Origin: Mesorhizobium sp. | GTDB taxonomy: Bacteria > Pseudomonadota > Alphaproteobacteria > Rhizobiales > Rhizobiaceae | NCBI GenBank assembly: GCA_004963905.1 | Contig: SUGL01000004.1 | Location: forward strand, 62,001-126,000 | DNA: 64,000 nt | Reading direction: 5' to 3' | In this document: positions 18,129-28,370 of the stretch, in pieces | How the letters are laid out: every line of letters starts with the position of its first letter | How positions within the stretch are numbered: position 1 is the first letter of the stretch | The notes under the pieces: model-generated | What the model saw: only the letters and a program-made list of their open reading frames with translations | Databases searched by the model: none | What the model was told of the DNA's origin: nothing | Position numbers and translations under genes: made by a program

Positions 18129-19271
18129 GTGCGCTGGCCCCGGCTTCCCTTCGCGGCTTTGGCCGCCGCCGCGCTGACGGTCCAGGCGGCCGCGGCGGCA
18201 GGCGCCGAGACCGTGCCGGTGCCGCGGCCCAGACCGGACACGAGCACGCCGCAGACAAGCAAACCGGACACGGGCGCTCCCAGTGCAGGCGCTCCCAATG
18301 CAGGCGCCCCTGACATAGGCGTGCCCAACACGAGCCCGCCGAATACGGCCCATACCGGCAAGCCGATCGAAACGCCGCTGCCGCAGCCGGCGACGCTTCA
18401 ACCGCCGTCGGCCGACAGCGTCAATCCCGATCGCTTCGGCGCCAAGCCGCCGGATGCCGCCTACGGCGCCTTCCAGCGCGGGCTCTACAAGACCGCCTAC
18501 AACCTCGCCATGGTGCGGGCCAAGAACGGCGACCCCGCCGCCCAGACGCTGGTCGCCGAGATCCTGTCGCGCGGGCTGGGCGTGCCGCTCAATGCCGCCG
18601 AGGCCGCGAAATGGTATGGGCTTGCCGCCGAGCAGGGCGTGCCGGAGGCGCAGTTCCAGTATGCGCTGATGCTTCTCGACGGCCGCTATGTGAAGAAGGA
18701 CGTCAAGGAAGCCTATGCGCTGATGCAGGCCGCCGCCGAAGCAGGCAACCGCCTGGCGCAGTTCAACTTCGCGCAACTGCTCATCCAGCAGGATCCGGGC
18801 GATGCCGGCATCGCCAAGGCCGCCGTCTATTATGAGCGCGCCGCCAGCACCGGCCTTGCCGACGCCGAATATGCGATGGCGCAAATCTACGCCAACGGCG
18901 CCGGCGGCAAACCGCGCGACGACGCGAAGGCACGCATCCTTTTGGCGCAGGCCGCCCGGCAGAACTACGACACCGCGCAACTCGATCTCGCCGCCTGGAT
19001 GATCCAGGGGCGCGGCGGCGAGCGCGACCTGAAGTCGGGCTTTGCCTGGATGAAGCGCGCGGCCGAGGGCGGCAACGTCGCCGCCCAGAACCGCCTCGCC
19101 AAGCTCTACATGGGCGGCATCGGTACCGACCCGGACCTGATCCTGGCCGGCGCCTGGTATATCGTCGCCCGCCGCGCCGGGCTGATCGACCCCGAGATGG
19201 ACGATTTCCTGCAAGGCCTCGACGACGACCAGACCAAGCAGGCGCTGCAGAAGGCGAACCGGCTGCCCTGA
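18129..19271 (+). CDS. Exported Sel1-repeat (TPR-like) protein
   Basis: A 380-residue exported repeat protein. GTG start at 18129, one base after the thiE-like stop, with GAGGA upstream. Residues about 1-24 form a signal peptide ([20 protein letters not shown]). A low-complexity Pro/Thr/Ala segment follows (about 25-95, with repeated [13 protein letters not shown] units), then Sel1/TPR-like repeats (about 115-365) with motifs such as [12 protein letters not shown] and [12 protein letters not shown]. It probably scaffolds a periplasmic or envelope complex. The proline-rich unit (18240-18330) is an imperfect tandem repeat. Confidence 0.85.
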   Translation: MRWPRLPFAALAAAALTVQAAAAAGAETVPVPRPRPDTSTPQTSKPDTGAPSAGAPNAGAPDIGVPNTSPPNTAHTGKPIETPLPQPATLQPPSADSVNPDRFGAKPPDAAYGAFQRGLYKTAYNLAMVRAKNGDPAAQTLVAEILSRGLGVPLNAAEAAKWYGLAAEQGVPEAQFQYALMLLDGRYVKKDVKEAYALMQAAAEAGNRLAQFNFAQLLIQQDPGDAGIAKAAVYYERAASTGLADAEYAMAQIYANGAGGKPRDDAKARILLAQAARQNYDTAQLDLAAWMIQGRGGERDLKSGFAWMKRAAEGGNVAAQNRLAKLYMGGIGTDPDLILAGAWYIVARRAGLIDPEMDDFLQGLDDDQTKQALQKANRLP

Positions 19272-19399
19272 GGCCTTCATCGCCGCAGCCGGCTCCGTGC
19301 CCCTGGTTTCCGCTCTCCCTTGCCTCCCCGGACGATTTGTGGTCTTGGAGGCGCCAAAGCGCGCTCCGCGCGAAAAATCTCATTCCGGATCAGTTCAAC

Positions 19400-19966
19400 A
19401 TGGCCAAGATCAGTGGCAGCGAAATCCGTCCCGGCTATGTCATCGAGCACGATGGCGGCCTGTGGGTCGCGGTCAAGACCAACACCGTCAAGCCGGGCAA
19501 GGGCGGCGCCTACAACCAGGTCGAGCTGAAGAACCTGATCAACGGCACCAAGCTCAACGAGCGCTTCCGCTCGGCCGAGACCGTCGAGCAGATCAGGCTG
19601 GAGATGAAGGATTTCTCCTTCCTCTACGAACAGGGCGACGCGCTGGTGTTCATGGACACCGAGAGTTATGAGCAGCTTGAACTGAACAAGGATTTCGTCG
19701 GCGAGCGCGCCGCCTTCCTGCAGGACGGCATGATGGTCACCGTGCAGCTCTACGAAGAGCGGCCGATCGGCATCTCGCTGCCCGACCAGGTGACGCTCAC
19801 CATCACCGAAGCCGACCCGGTGGTGAAGGGCCAGACGGCTGCCTCCTCCTACAAGCCGGCGGTGCTGGAAAACGGCGTCCGCGTGCTGGTACCGCCTTTC
19901 ATCTCGGCCGGCGAGCGCATCATCGTCGACACCAACGAAATCACTTACGTGCGCCGCGCAGAGTAA
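19400..19966 (+). CDS. efp: Elongation factor P
   Basis: EF-P rescues ribosomes stalled at polyproline. The 188-residue length fits. The opening [20 protein letters not shown] and the [10 protein letters not shown] loop, holding the lysine that is usually modified, are diagnostic, followed by the two OB-fold domains and the C-terminal [10 protein letters not shown] motif. It is 128 bases after the Sel1 gene and 25 before suhB. Confidence 0.97.
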   Translation: MAKISGSEIRPGYVIEHDGGLWVAVKTNTVKPGKGGAYNQVELKNLINGTKLNERFRSAETVEQIRLEMKDFSFLYEQGDALVFMDTESYEQLELNKDFVGERAAFLQDGMMVTVQLYEERPIGISLPDQVTLTITEADPVVKGQTAASSYKPAVLENGVRVLVPPFISAGERIIVDTNEITYVRRAE

Positions 19967-19991
19967 AACGGTCAATACAGGAAGATAAAGA

Positions 19992-20792
19992 ATGGCGCGT
20001 TCCGCTCTCCTCAATGTCATGGTCCAGGCCGCGATGAAGGCTGGCCGGTCCCTGTCACGCGATTTCGGCGAGGTACAGAACCTGCAGGTCTCGATGAAGG
20101 GACCGGGCGACTATGTCAGCCAGGCGGACCGCAAGGCGGAAGAGATCGTCTTTGCCGAGCTGTCCAAAGCGAGGCCGGGCTATGCCTTCCTGATGGAGGA
20201 GCGCGGCGCCGTCGAGGGCGAGGACGGCCAGCATCGCTGGATCGTCGACCCGCTCGACGGCACCACCAATTTCCTGCACGGCATCCCGCTCTTTTCGGTG
20301 TCGATCGCGCTGGAGCGCCAGGGCCAGATCGTCGCCGGCGTCGTCTACAATCCGGCGATGGACGAGCTCTATACCGCCGAGCGCGGTGGCGGTGCCTTCA
20401 TGAACGACCGCCGGCTGCGCGTCGCCGGGCGCGCCAAGCTGACCGATGCCGTGATCGGCTGCGGCGTGCCGCATCTCGGGCGCGGCCAGCACGGCAATTT
20501 CCTGATTGAGCTGCGCAACGTCATGGCCGAAGTCTCCGGTGTCCGCCGGCTCGGCTCAGCCGCGCTCGACCTCGCCTATGTAGCGGCCGGCCGCATGGAC
20601 GGCTTCTGGGAGACCGGCCTCTCGTCCTGGGACATCGCCGCCGGCATGCTGCTGGTGCGCGAGGCAGGCGGGTTCGTCTCCGACATGGACGGCGGACAGG
20701 ACATGCTCGACACCGGCGGAATCGTCGCCGGCAACGAGCTCATCCAGCGCGCTCTGCTCAAGACGGTGAAGAAGCCGCTCCCGGCTCGCTGA
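19992..20792 (+). CDS. suhB: Inositol monophosphatase family protein SuhB
   Basis: A 266-residue Mg-dependent phosphatase. Metal-binding motifs are in order: LMEERG (about 70), WIVDPLDGTTNFLHGIP (about 83-99) and WDIAAGMLLVREAGG (about 213-227). It hydrolyses inositol-1-phosphate and related sugar phosphates, and in some bacteria binds the transcription machinery. It is 25 bases downstream of efp, so the two are probably cotranscribed. Confidence 0.95.
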   Translation: MARSALLNVMVQAAMKAGRSLSRDFGEVQNLQVSMKGPGDYVSQADRKAEEIVFAELSKARPGYAFLMEERGAVEGEDGQHRWIVDPLDGTTNFLHGIPLFSVSIALERQGQIVAGVVYNPAMDELYTAERGGGAFMNDRRLRVAGRAKLTDAVIGCGVPHLGRGQHGNFLIELRNVMAEVSGVRRLGSAALDLAYVAAGRMDGFWETGLSSWDIAAGMLLVREAGGFVSDMDGGQDMLDTGGIVAGNELIQRALLKTVKKPLPAR

Positions 20793-20818
20793 CAGAAGCG
20801 GCGCGGATGCGCCCTAAC

Positions 20819-20921
20819 GCATGATCCGAAAGTCGCATGACCCGAAAGTCGGAATCGATTTTCAGAAAGGATCATGCGCAAATCAAAGTGCTACAGCGTC
20901 CTTTGCGCGTCGAAAGGACGC
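20819..20921. repeat. Two palindromic repeats in the suhB-trhA gap
   Basis: GCATGATCC (20819-20827) pairs with GGATCATGC (20869-20877), and GCGTCCTTT (20896-20904) pairs with AAAGGACGC (20913-20921). They fill the gap after suhB. The second is a strong hairpin that could end suhB transcription, but it has no T tract. Confidence 0.6.
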
Positions 20922-21003
20922 GCGGCGCCGCAGTCGCAAAACCGCAACCGAAGCTTGAAATACTAATCCGCAACCGCCCAGATTAGGGATTGCAGGATCA
21001 TTC

Positions 21004-21696
21004 ATGGACGATGCGCGCGGAGATACCCAGATCGAGATCCCCTTCGTGGGGCGCTGGCATTACTCGCGCGCCGAGATGATCGCCGACGGCATCGTGCATG
21101 CCGTGGGTATCGTGCTGGCGATCGCCGCCGGCTCTGCCTTCCTGGCGCTCGCAGCGTTCCATTCCGGTCCCGGCGAATATGTCGCCGCCGTCTTCTACGT
21201 GGTGTCCCTGCTCACCGTGCTCTCGGTATCGCTGGCCTATAATCTCTGGCCGATATCATGGCCGGCGAAATGGATCCTGCGCCGCTTCGACCATGCCGCG
21301 ATCTACCTGCTGATCGCTGCTACCTACACGCCTTTCCTTGCCCAACTACGCAACTCGTCGCTGGCCGTGCCCATGATCGTCGTCGTGTGGGCCGCGGCGG
21401 CAATGGGCATCGCGATCAAGATGTTCCTGCCCGGCCGCTACGACCGGCTGGCGATCGTCTTCTATCTCGCCATCGGCTGGAGCGGCGTCGTGCTCGCCGG
21501 GCCGCTGGTCGCGACGCTGCCGACGGCCTCCGTCGTGTTGCTGATCGCCGGCGGCATCGTCTATTCCTTGGGCGTCATCTTCTTCGCCTGGAAAGGCCTG
21601 CGCTTCCACAATGCCGTCTGGCACGGCTTCGTCGTCACCGGCGCGGGGCTGCACCTGGCCGCCATGGTCGACTGCCTGGTCATCAGCCGGTTCTGA
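21004..21696 (+). CDS. Hemolysin III/TrhA family membrane protein
   Basis: A 230-residue, seven-helix membrane protein of the HlyIII/PAQR superfamily. Family histidines are in the first helix region (ADGIVHAVGIVLA), in FDHAAIYLLIAATYTPF, and in the last helix WHGFVVTGAGLHLAAM, a set that binds zinc in PAQR proteins. It is linked to membrane fluidity control. No operon partner is apparent; the following gene begins about 100 bases on. Confidence 0.9.
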   Translation: MDDARGDTQIEIPFVGRWHYSRAEMIADGIVHAVGIVLAIAAGSAFLALAAFHSGPGEYVAAVFYVVSLLTVLSVSLAYNLWPISWPAKWILRRFDHAAIYLLIAATYTPFLAQLRNSSLAVPMIVVVWAAAAMGIAIKMFLPGRYDRLAIVFYLAIGWSGVVLAGPLVATLPTASVVLLIAGGIVYSLGVIFFAWKGLRFHNAVWHGFVVTGAGLHLAAMVDCLVISRF

Positions 21697-21797
21697 ACCA
21701 TGCTGGTCGCGATATTGCCAAGCGCCATTCAATTTGGTCACAATTCCGTTTAGAGTCGCGGCAAATTCGCGGCGGTGGCATCGGAAACGGGGCACGG

Positions 21798-22817
21798 ATG
21801 GCTTTTCTCAGATCCTTCGGCAGGCGCTCGGATGTCCTGGTCTACGATCCGCACAAGCTATCGAGCCCGCAGGTCTTCCTGCTCACCATGGTGATCTTCC
21901 TGATCATCGTCGCCTTCATCGCCGCCATCCTCACCCGCCAGATCTCGACCGCCTTCTCCAGCAATCCCGGCCTCAACGGCCTGATCATCGGCGTGCTTGC
22001 CGTCGGCATTCTGCTTGCCTTCGTCCAGGTCGGCCGGCTGTTCCGTGAAGTGCGCTGGGTCAATTCCTTCCGCGCCGGCTCCGAGACCACCGAGCCGGTG
22101 CTTTTGGCGCCGATGAAAGCGATGATCGGCCGCTCGTCGACGATCGCCTTCTCGACGAGCTCGATGCGCACCATGCTCGATTCCATCGCCACCCGCCTCG
22201 ACGAAAGCCGCGACACTTCGCGCTATCTCGTCGGCCTCTTGGTGTTCCTCGGCCTGCTCGGCACCTTCTGGGGCCTGCTCAACACCATTGCTTCGATCCG
22301 CGAAACCATCGAAGCGCTCGACCCCGGCAGCGGCGACGCCGCCGCCGTGCTCGATGCGCTGAAGCAGGGTTTGTCGGCGCCGCTTGCCGGCATGGGCACG
22401 GCCTTCTCGTCGTCGCTGTTCGGCCTTTCCGGCTCGCTGGTGCTCGGCTTCCTCGACCTGCAGGCCGGCCGCGCCCAGACCCGCTTCTACACCGAGCTCG
22501 AGAACTGGCTGTCCTCGGTCACCGATCTATCGTCCGACATCGTCGTCTCCGATCAGGCCCGCGCCGAGCCGTCGGAAGAAATCAGGCTGCTGTCGGAACG
22601 GCTGCGCAGCCTGCAGGAGAATGGCGGCGGCTCCAACCCGCGCGTCGCCACCGCGATGGCCAACCTCGCCGACGGCATTTCCGGCCTGGTCAAGAACATG
22701 CGCTCCGAGCAGCAGATCATGCGCGACTGGGTCGAGGCGCAGTCCGACGAGCAGAAGGCCATGCGCAACACGCTGGAAAAGATCGCCGACGCGCTGAAGA
22801 AGCAAGGGGTCCACTGA
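21798..22817 (+). CDS. MotA/TolQ/ExbB-like proton channel subunit
   Basis: A 339-residue inner-membrane protein with four hydrophobic segments (about 30-55, 65-85, 145-170, 195-225). The last two match the MotA/TolQ/ExbB core (LVGLLVFLGLLGTFWGLLNTI; APLAGMGTAFSSSLFGLSGSLVLGF). A charged, coiled-coil-like tail (about 235-339) follows. The next gene, an OmpA/MotB-like protein, begins one base after its stop, so the pair should form a proton-driven complex. Fold and pairing recall ZorA-ZorB, TolQR and MotAB; the task is unknown. The start at 21798 is preceded by GGGGCACGG. Confidence 0.85.
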   Translation: MAFLRSFGRRSDVLVYDPHKLSSPQVFLLTMVIFLIIVAFIAAILTRQISTAFSSNPGLNGLIIGVLAVGILLAFVQVGRLFREVRWVNSFRAGSETTEPVLLAPMKAMIGRSSTIAFSTSSMRTMLDSIATRLDESRDTSRYLVGLLVFLGLLGTFWGLLNTIASIRETIEALDPGSGDAAAVLDALKQGLSAPLAGMGTAFSSSLFGLSGSLVLGFLDLQAGRAQTRFYTELENWLSSVTDLSSDIVVSDQARAEPSEEIRLLSERLRSLQENGGGSNPRVATAMANLADGISGLVKNMRSEQQIMRDWVEAQSDEQKAMRNTLEKIADALKKQGVH

Positions 22818-22818
22818 C

Positions 22819-23847
22819 GTGGCGCTGGCAAGACGGCGCGCCGATCGCCGCATCGACTATTGGCCGGGTTTCGTCGACGCGCTGTCGACGCTGCTGCTGG
22901 CGATCATGTTCCTGCTCACGGTGTTCGTGCTGGCGCAGTTCCTGCTCAGCCGCGAGATTTCCGGCAAGGACACGGTGCTCAACCGCCTCAACTCGCAGAT
23001 CAACGAGCTGACGCAGCTGCTCGCGCTGGAGCGCTCGAACAGCCAGGACAAGGAAGACACGCTCGCCAACCTACAGGCCTCGCTGTCGGCGGCGGAAGCG
23101 GAAAAGAGCCGGCTTCAGCAATTGCTGGACCAAGGCGCCGGCGCCGGTGACGCCGCCAACAAGCGCGCGGAAGCATTGTCCGGCGAGCTCAGCAACCAGC
23201 GCCAGATCAGCCAGCAGGCGCTGAGCCAGGTCGAGATCCTCAACCAGCAGATCGCAGCACTTCGCAAGCAGATCGCGGCGCTCGAGGACGCGCTCAACGT
23301 CTCCGAGCAGCGCGACCGCGAATCCAACACCAAGATCGCCGATCTCGGCCGCCGCCTGAACGTGGCGCTTGCGCAGCGTGTCCAGGAACTCAACCGCTAC
23401 CGCTCCGATTTCTTCGGCCGGCTGCGCGAGATCCTCGCCGACCGCGAGAACATCCGCATCGTCGGCGACCGCTTCGTCTTCCAGTCGGAGGTGCTGTTTC
23501 CCACCGGCTCCGATGTGATCAACGATGCCGGCAAGGTCGAGATGAAGAAGCTCGCCGACGCCATCATCGAACTGCAGAAGGAAATCCCGCCCGAGATCAG
23601 CTGGGTGCTGCGCGTCGACGGCCATACCGACAACAAGCCGCTGTCCGGCATCGGCCGCTACCACGATAACTGGGAGCTCTCGACGGCGCGTGCGACCTCG
23701 GTGGTGAAGTTCCTGATCGAGAACGGCGTGCCGGCCAACCGGCTGGTCGCCGCGGGCTTCGGCGAATTCCAGCCGCTCGATCCCTCCGATACGGACGAGG
23801 CACGCAGCAAGAACCGCCGTATCGAACTGAAGCTCACCGAACGCTGA
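22819..23847 (+). CDS. OmpA/MotB-like peptidoglycan-binding motor partner
   Basis: A 342-residue protein starting at GTG 22819. One membrane helix (about 15-40) carries the proton-path Asp in WPGFVDALSTLLLA, then a long predicted coiled coil (about 45-185), then an OmpA-like domain (about 200-342) with VRVDGHTDNKPLSGIG and NWELSTARATSVV motifs that bind peptidoglycan. Partner of the preceding MotA-like subunit. The coiled coil is longer than in ordinary MotB. A degraded second copy of its 3' end lies at about 24590-24720. Confidence 0.88.
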   Translation: MALARRRADRRIDYWPGFVDALSTLLLAIMFLLTVFVLAQFLLSREISGKDTVLNRLNSQINELTQLLALERSNSQDKEDTLANLQASLSAAEAEKSRLQQLLDQGAGAGDAANKRAEALSGELSNQRQISQQALSQVEILNQQIAALRKQIAALEDALNVSEQRDRESNTKIADLGRRLNVALAQRVQELNRYRSDFFGRLREILADRENIRIVGDRFVFQSEVLFPTGSDVINDAGKVEMKKLADAIIELQKEIPPEISWVLRVDGHTDNKPLSGIGRYHDNWELSTARATSVVKFLIENGVPANRLVAAGFGEFQPLDPSDTDEARSKNRRIELKLTER

Positions 23848-24106
23848 GCGACCGCCGAAAGCCGTTCCGTACGCGTCGCGGCGAGATCATGCGGCCGGCT
23901 TTTTAGGGCCTGAAGCACGCGTGACAAGGCCGCGAAACATTACCGTTTTTTAATTCCACTTGGCGGGGTGCCGTTCCTAGGTAATCCACATGGGCCGGGG
24001 ACCGCCGGCGGTGCCTCCCGCATCGCGACGCGACGGAACCGGACGGCCCGGGCCGGAAGGCAGGTCGTTCCGGCGCTGCCTTCCCCAGCTAGAGGGAGAC
24101 GCAGCC

Positions 24107-24499
24107 ATGCGCTCTTTCAAGATACCCAGGACCGCGGCGCTCGCCGCGCTTCTCGTCGCCGTTCCGTTTGCCGGCGCCTACGCCGCATCGGCCGGCTACT
24201 ACACACCCCGCACGGCTGGCCTGATCGACCAGGCGCAGAGCGTGGATCAAGGCATCACGGCCGCGCGGCAGGCGGATAAGATCAAACCGGACGAGGCCCG
24301 CGACCTTCACCGGCAGGCTGTCCACATCAGCCGGGTCGCGCAAAGAGAGGCTGCCGAGGGGCATGGCTCGATACCGGCAGCAGAGTATCAGCAGTTGGTG
24401 GCACAACTCGATGATGTGAGCCAGAGCCTGCGCAATGCCACGGGCAGCAACTTCCTCATCGGCAACGGCGCGGACGCCGGATATTATCCGAACGGGTGA
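24107..24499 (+). CDS. Small exported protein, paralog A
   Basis: A 130-residue exported protein I cannot assign to a known family. Signal peptide at about 1-26 (LAALLVAVPFAGAYAASA). The mature part is helical, with LIDQAQSVDQGITAARQADKI and SQSLRNATGSNFLIGNGADAG, ending YYPNG. Start at 24107 has AGAGGGAG. It resembles the next gene throughout, and both share a similar upstream leader. No cysteine; probably periplasmic. Helices recall periplasmic chaperone or sensor proteins, but that is a guess. Confidence 0.8.
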   Translation: MRSFKIPRTAALAALLVAVPFAGAYAASAGYYTPRTAGLIDQAQSVDQGITAARQADKIKPDEARDLHRQAVHISRVAQREAAEGHGSIPAAEYQQLVAQLDDVSQSLRNATGSNFLIGNGADAGYYPNG

Positions 24500-24519
24500 A
24501 TCCATTCACTGCGGAGCGT

Positions 24520-24860
24520 TCCGTCGCGACGGCCCCGCGCGCCTTTCGCGCCCGGGGCGCCGCGTCGCCGGAAGGTTTTGAAGCTCGTGAAAGTCCGGAT
24601 CGAGAACAGCGTGCCGGCCCGCCGGCCGGTAGCAGCATTTTCTGTCCGCCTCGACCGCCTGGCCCGTGCGGCGGCGCGGACGAGGCGCCTGCATTGAACT
24701 GAAGCTCACCGAACGTTGATTCCGGATCACGCGAACTCACGCGAAGTTGTTCGCCGGCTCAACTCTAGGGCGCAAAGAATCCGCGGCAAGGCCTGAAAAC
24801 ATTATCTTTTTTTAATTACACACCACGATTTGGGGCTCCTATTTTGCCGCGCAGGGCCGG
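24520..24860 (+). repeat. Duplicated segment: decayed tail of the OmpA-like gene plus leader
   Basis: Within this otherwise gene-free gap, GAACTGAAGCTCACCGAACG at 24696 is an exact copy of the last codons of the OmpA-like gene (23824). Upstream, ATCGAGAAC(A/G)GCGTGCCGGCC at about 24600 matches 23715. Downstream, the ACATTA..TTTTTTAATT and GGCCGGGGACCGCCGGCG blocks (24800, 24854) match 23938 and 23992. The copy lies about 860-870 bases after the original. The frame in between is broken. Confidence 0.7.
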
Positions 24861-24968
24861 GGACCGCCGGCGATGCCTCCCATCGCGACGCGACGGAACC
24901 GGACGGCCCGCAAGGTCGGAAGGCGGAGCGGAATGGCCGCTCCCTTCCCAGCAGGAGGATGCGCCGTC

Positions 24969-25394
24969 ATGCGCGCTTCGACATCTCTCAAGACTGCAAC
25001 CCTCGCCGCGGTTCTGATCGCCGCTCCGCTTGCCGGCGCCTACGCCGCCGGCCACCACAAGGGCGCTCTCGACGCAACCGATCCGACCGATATGACTGGA
25101 CCGCGGGTGACCAGTCTGATCGATCAGGTCCAGGGTGTGGACGAAGGCATCAAGGACGCGCGCGAAGCCAACACCATCTCGGCCGCCGAGGCGCAGCAGC
25201 TTCATATGCGCGCCGCTCGCATCAGCCAGGCTGCCGAGAAGGTCGCCGCCTCGGATCACGGCAGGATCCCCGCCACGCAATATCACGCCCTGCTGCGTCG
25301 TCTCGACCATGTCGACCAGAAGCTGATGGTCGACACCGGCAGTGGTTTCCTGATGGGCGACGGCGCCGACGGCGGCCACTATCCGAACGGCTGA
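24969..25394 (+). CDS. Small exported protein, paralog B
   Basis: A 141-residue paralog of the preceding exported protein. Signal peptide about 1-27 (ATLAAVLIAAPLAGAYAAG), a histidine- and aspartate-rich start of the mature part (HHKGALDATDPTDMTG), then the shared core LIDQVQGVDEGIKDAREANTI, a helical middle, and the ending FLMGDGADGGHYPNG. AGGAGG sits eleven bases before the ATG. Likely formed by tandem duplication with its own leader and promoter. Function unknown. Confidence 0.8.
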   Translation: MRASTSLKTATLAAVLIAAPLAGAYAAGHHKGALDATDPTDMTGPRVTSLIDQVQGVDEGIKDAREANTISAAEAQQLHMRAARISQAAEKVAASDHGRIPATQYHALLRRLDHVDQKLMVDTGSGFLMGDGADGGHYPNG

Positions 25395-25460
25395 CCGGTT
25401 TTCTCGTCGGTAACTGCCCGTTCACGACCCGGAAGGGACCATCTGGCGCCCGAGGGACCC

Positions 25461-25563
25461 ATGCATGTCGCCCAAAAGTGCGCAGCGGTTTTGGGAGAAC
25501 GGCATGCATCAAGCAAAGATCTAAAGCGCGTCGCCTGAATCCGTTTCAGCGCGATGCGCTTTA
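25461..25563. repeat. Double-palindrome intergenic element, copy 2
   Basis: Second copy of the element at 14174-14264. It has the same ATGCATGTCG and GCATGCAT arms (a 13-base insertion near the left arm) and the AAAGCGCGTCGCCTGAAT ... GCGATGCGCTTTA hairpin. It fills the gap between paralog B and the DUF1304 gene. Confidence 0.75.
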
Positions 25564-25601
25564 GCCCGAGGGCGCCCTTTTTTGCTCACGTCCTTTGTTG
25601 G

Positions 25602-25955
25602 TCAGAGGCCGAGCCAAAGCGCCATGATGGCAAGCACCGCCGGCACCGTCTGGATGAACAGGATCTTCCGGCCGACGGTCGCCGCCCCGTAAAGGCCGGC
25701 AACGGCGACGCAAAGCAGGAAGAATATCTTGATCTGCAATCCGTCGGCGCCGAGATAGAGCCCCCAGATCAGGCCCGCCGCGAGAAAGCCGTTGTAGAGC
25801 CCCTGATTGGCGGCCAGCACCTTGGATGCGCTGGCGAATTCAGGCGTCAGCTTGAACGCCTTGTGGCCGCGCGGCGTGTCCCACAGCACCATCTCCAGAT
25901 AGACGATGTAGCAGTGGATCAGCGCCACCAGCGCGGTCAACATATTGCCGGCCAT
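25602..25955 (-). CDS. DUF1304 family membrane protein
   Basis: A 117-residue membrane protein with four predicted helices. The family pattern HCYIVYLEMVLWDTPRG at about residues 14-30 is clear, followed by NQGLYNGFLAAGL. DUF1304 proteins are annotated as unknown; no active residues can be named. Start at 25955 with GGAGGGG upstream; twelve codons of open frame upstream are not supported. It is convergent with paralog B. Confidence 0.85.
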   Translation of the reverse strand: MAGNMLTALVALIHCYIVYLEMVLWDTPRGHKAFKLTPEFASASKVLAANQGLYNGFLAAGLIWGLYLGADGLQIKIFFLLCVAVAGLYGAATVGRKILFIQTVPAVLAIMALWLGL

Positions 25956-26101
25956 TGTCCCCTCCAGTCGTTTGTTCCCGGCATTGATCACGCAGCGCCG
26001 TCCCGAGGCAAGACCGGTGGCTCTGCCGCCTACCGATCAGGGTTGCCAAGCTCGATGCGTTGGTATCTTTTCGCGCCAGCCAATTTGAGCCGGAATCCAT
26101 C

Positions 26102-27583
<1,482 letters not shown>

Positions 27584-27598
27584 CGCCGAGAGCGGAAG

Positions 27599-27637
27599 TT
27601 GATTTTCATACTCCAGAAGCATACATTTTCGTATGAA
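27599..27637 (+). promoter_or_regulatory. Promoter and operator of the second VapC-type module
   Basis: TTGATT (27599) and TACATT (27622) are spaced by 17 bases as a sigma-70-type promoter. Inverted repeats overlie it: TTCATAC (27605) with GTATGAA (27631), and inner CATAC (27620) with GTATG (27631). They lie just ahead of the antitoxin GTG at 27653 and would suit autorepression. Confidence 0.6.
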
Positions 27638-27652
27638 GAAGGAGAGTGCATC

Positions 27653-27934
27653 GTGGGTGTTTCAGCTTCGAAAGAACGCGCCACCTTTTCCATCGCCGCG
27701 GACATAAAGAGCCGACTTGAGGACGAAGTGCCGAAAAGCGAAAGGTCGCGCTTCGTGGAAAAGGCAATCGACCAGGCGTTGCGTGCAGTTGCGGTCAAGC
27801 GCCTCAAGAACATCTTGGATGAATTGCCGCGCGGATCCAGCCACAAAGGCGAAAGCACCACAGATTTTCTGCGCGCCCAGCGCATGAAATGGGATGGCCG
27901 GCCACTCGATGTCCTCAAGGGCAGCAAGGAATGA
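27653..27934 (+). CDS. Antitoxin, ribbon-helix-helix type
   Basis: A 93-residue probable antitoxin. The start GVSASKERATFSIAADIKSRLEDEV and SRFVEKAIDQAL are consistent with a ribbon-helix-helix DNA-binding domain (about 5-55); the remainder would bind the toxin. GTG start with GAAGGAG upstream. It overlaps the downstream toxin by 4 bases (ATGA), the usual coupling. Confidence 0.8.
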   Translation: MGVSASKERATFSIAADIKSRLEDEVPKSERSRFVEKAIDQALRAVAVKRLKNILDELPRGSSHKGESTTDFLRAQRMKWDGRPLDVLKGSKE

Positions 27935-28362
27935 TCGTCGTCGATGCCTCGGTTTTCGTGAAGCTTTTTAAGCAGGAAGACGACAGCGAGGCCGCGCGCA
28001 GCTTGATCGATCGCATGGTGGAGCAAGGACAAGGCTTTCTGGCTCCGTCAGTGGTGCTGTATGAGGCTCTTTCAGCTGCTTTGCATGTCGAATTACCGCT
28101 CACCGCGGTTGGCCAGCTTTTCGATCAATTTCGGGAACTGGGGCTGGCGATCGAAGAACCGACCACGCAGGACTTGGCAACAGCGGAAAAAATCGCGACG
28201 TCAGCCGCACCCGGCAACGGTTATCCTACTCTCTTTGACAGTATCTATCACGCGATGGCACTTGAACGCGGCGGGATTTTTGTCACCGCTGATCAGCGCC
28301 ACATTACCAAGGCCGCGCAATTTGGCAGCGTTGTGCTGCTGGCAGATTGGCAAGCCGGCTGA
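27931..28362 (+). CDS. VapC-family PIN-domain toxin
   Basis: A 143-residue PIN-domain ribonuclease toxin. Active-site acids: IVVDASVFVKLF (Asp5), the mid-protein YEALSAALH Glu, TLFDSIYHAMALERG and FVTADQRH near the C-terminus. The ATG overlaps the antitoxin stop as ATGA. Start chosen for that overlap; an in-frame ATG 14 codons earlier is inside the antitoxin. Target RNA unknown. Confidence 0.88.
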   Translation: MIVVDASVFVKLFKQEDDSEAARSLIDRMVEQGQGFLAPSVVLYEALSAALHVELPLTAVGQLFDQFRELGLAIEEPTTQDLATAEKIATSAAPGNGYPTLFDSIYHAMALERGGIFVTADQRHITKAAQFGSVVLLADWQAG

Positions 28363-28370
28363 CCTTTCTT

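Noticed and set aside
18240..18330. Short repeated units resembling a CRISPR or minisatellite
   Set aside because: They are in-frame Thr-Gly-Ala-Pro codons within the Sel1 gene linker, with no regular spacers.
17682..19280. Minus-strand 532-residue frame
   Set aside because: Antisense of thiE-like and Sel1 genes; those show signal peptide and repeats.
21798..25394. Zorya antiphage defence system
   Set aside because: The ZorA/ZorB-like pair is present, but no ZorC, ZorD or ZorE nuclease or helicase follows; small exported proteins do instead.
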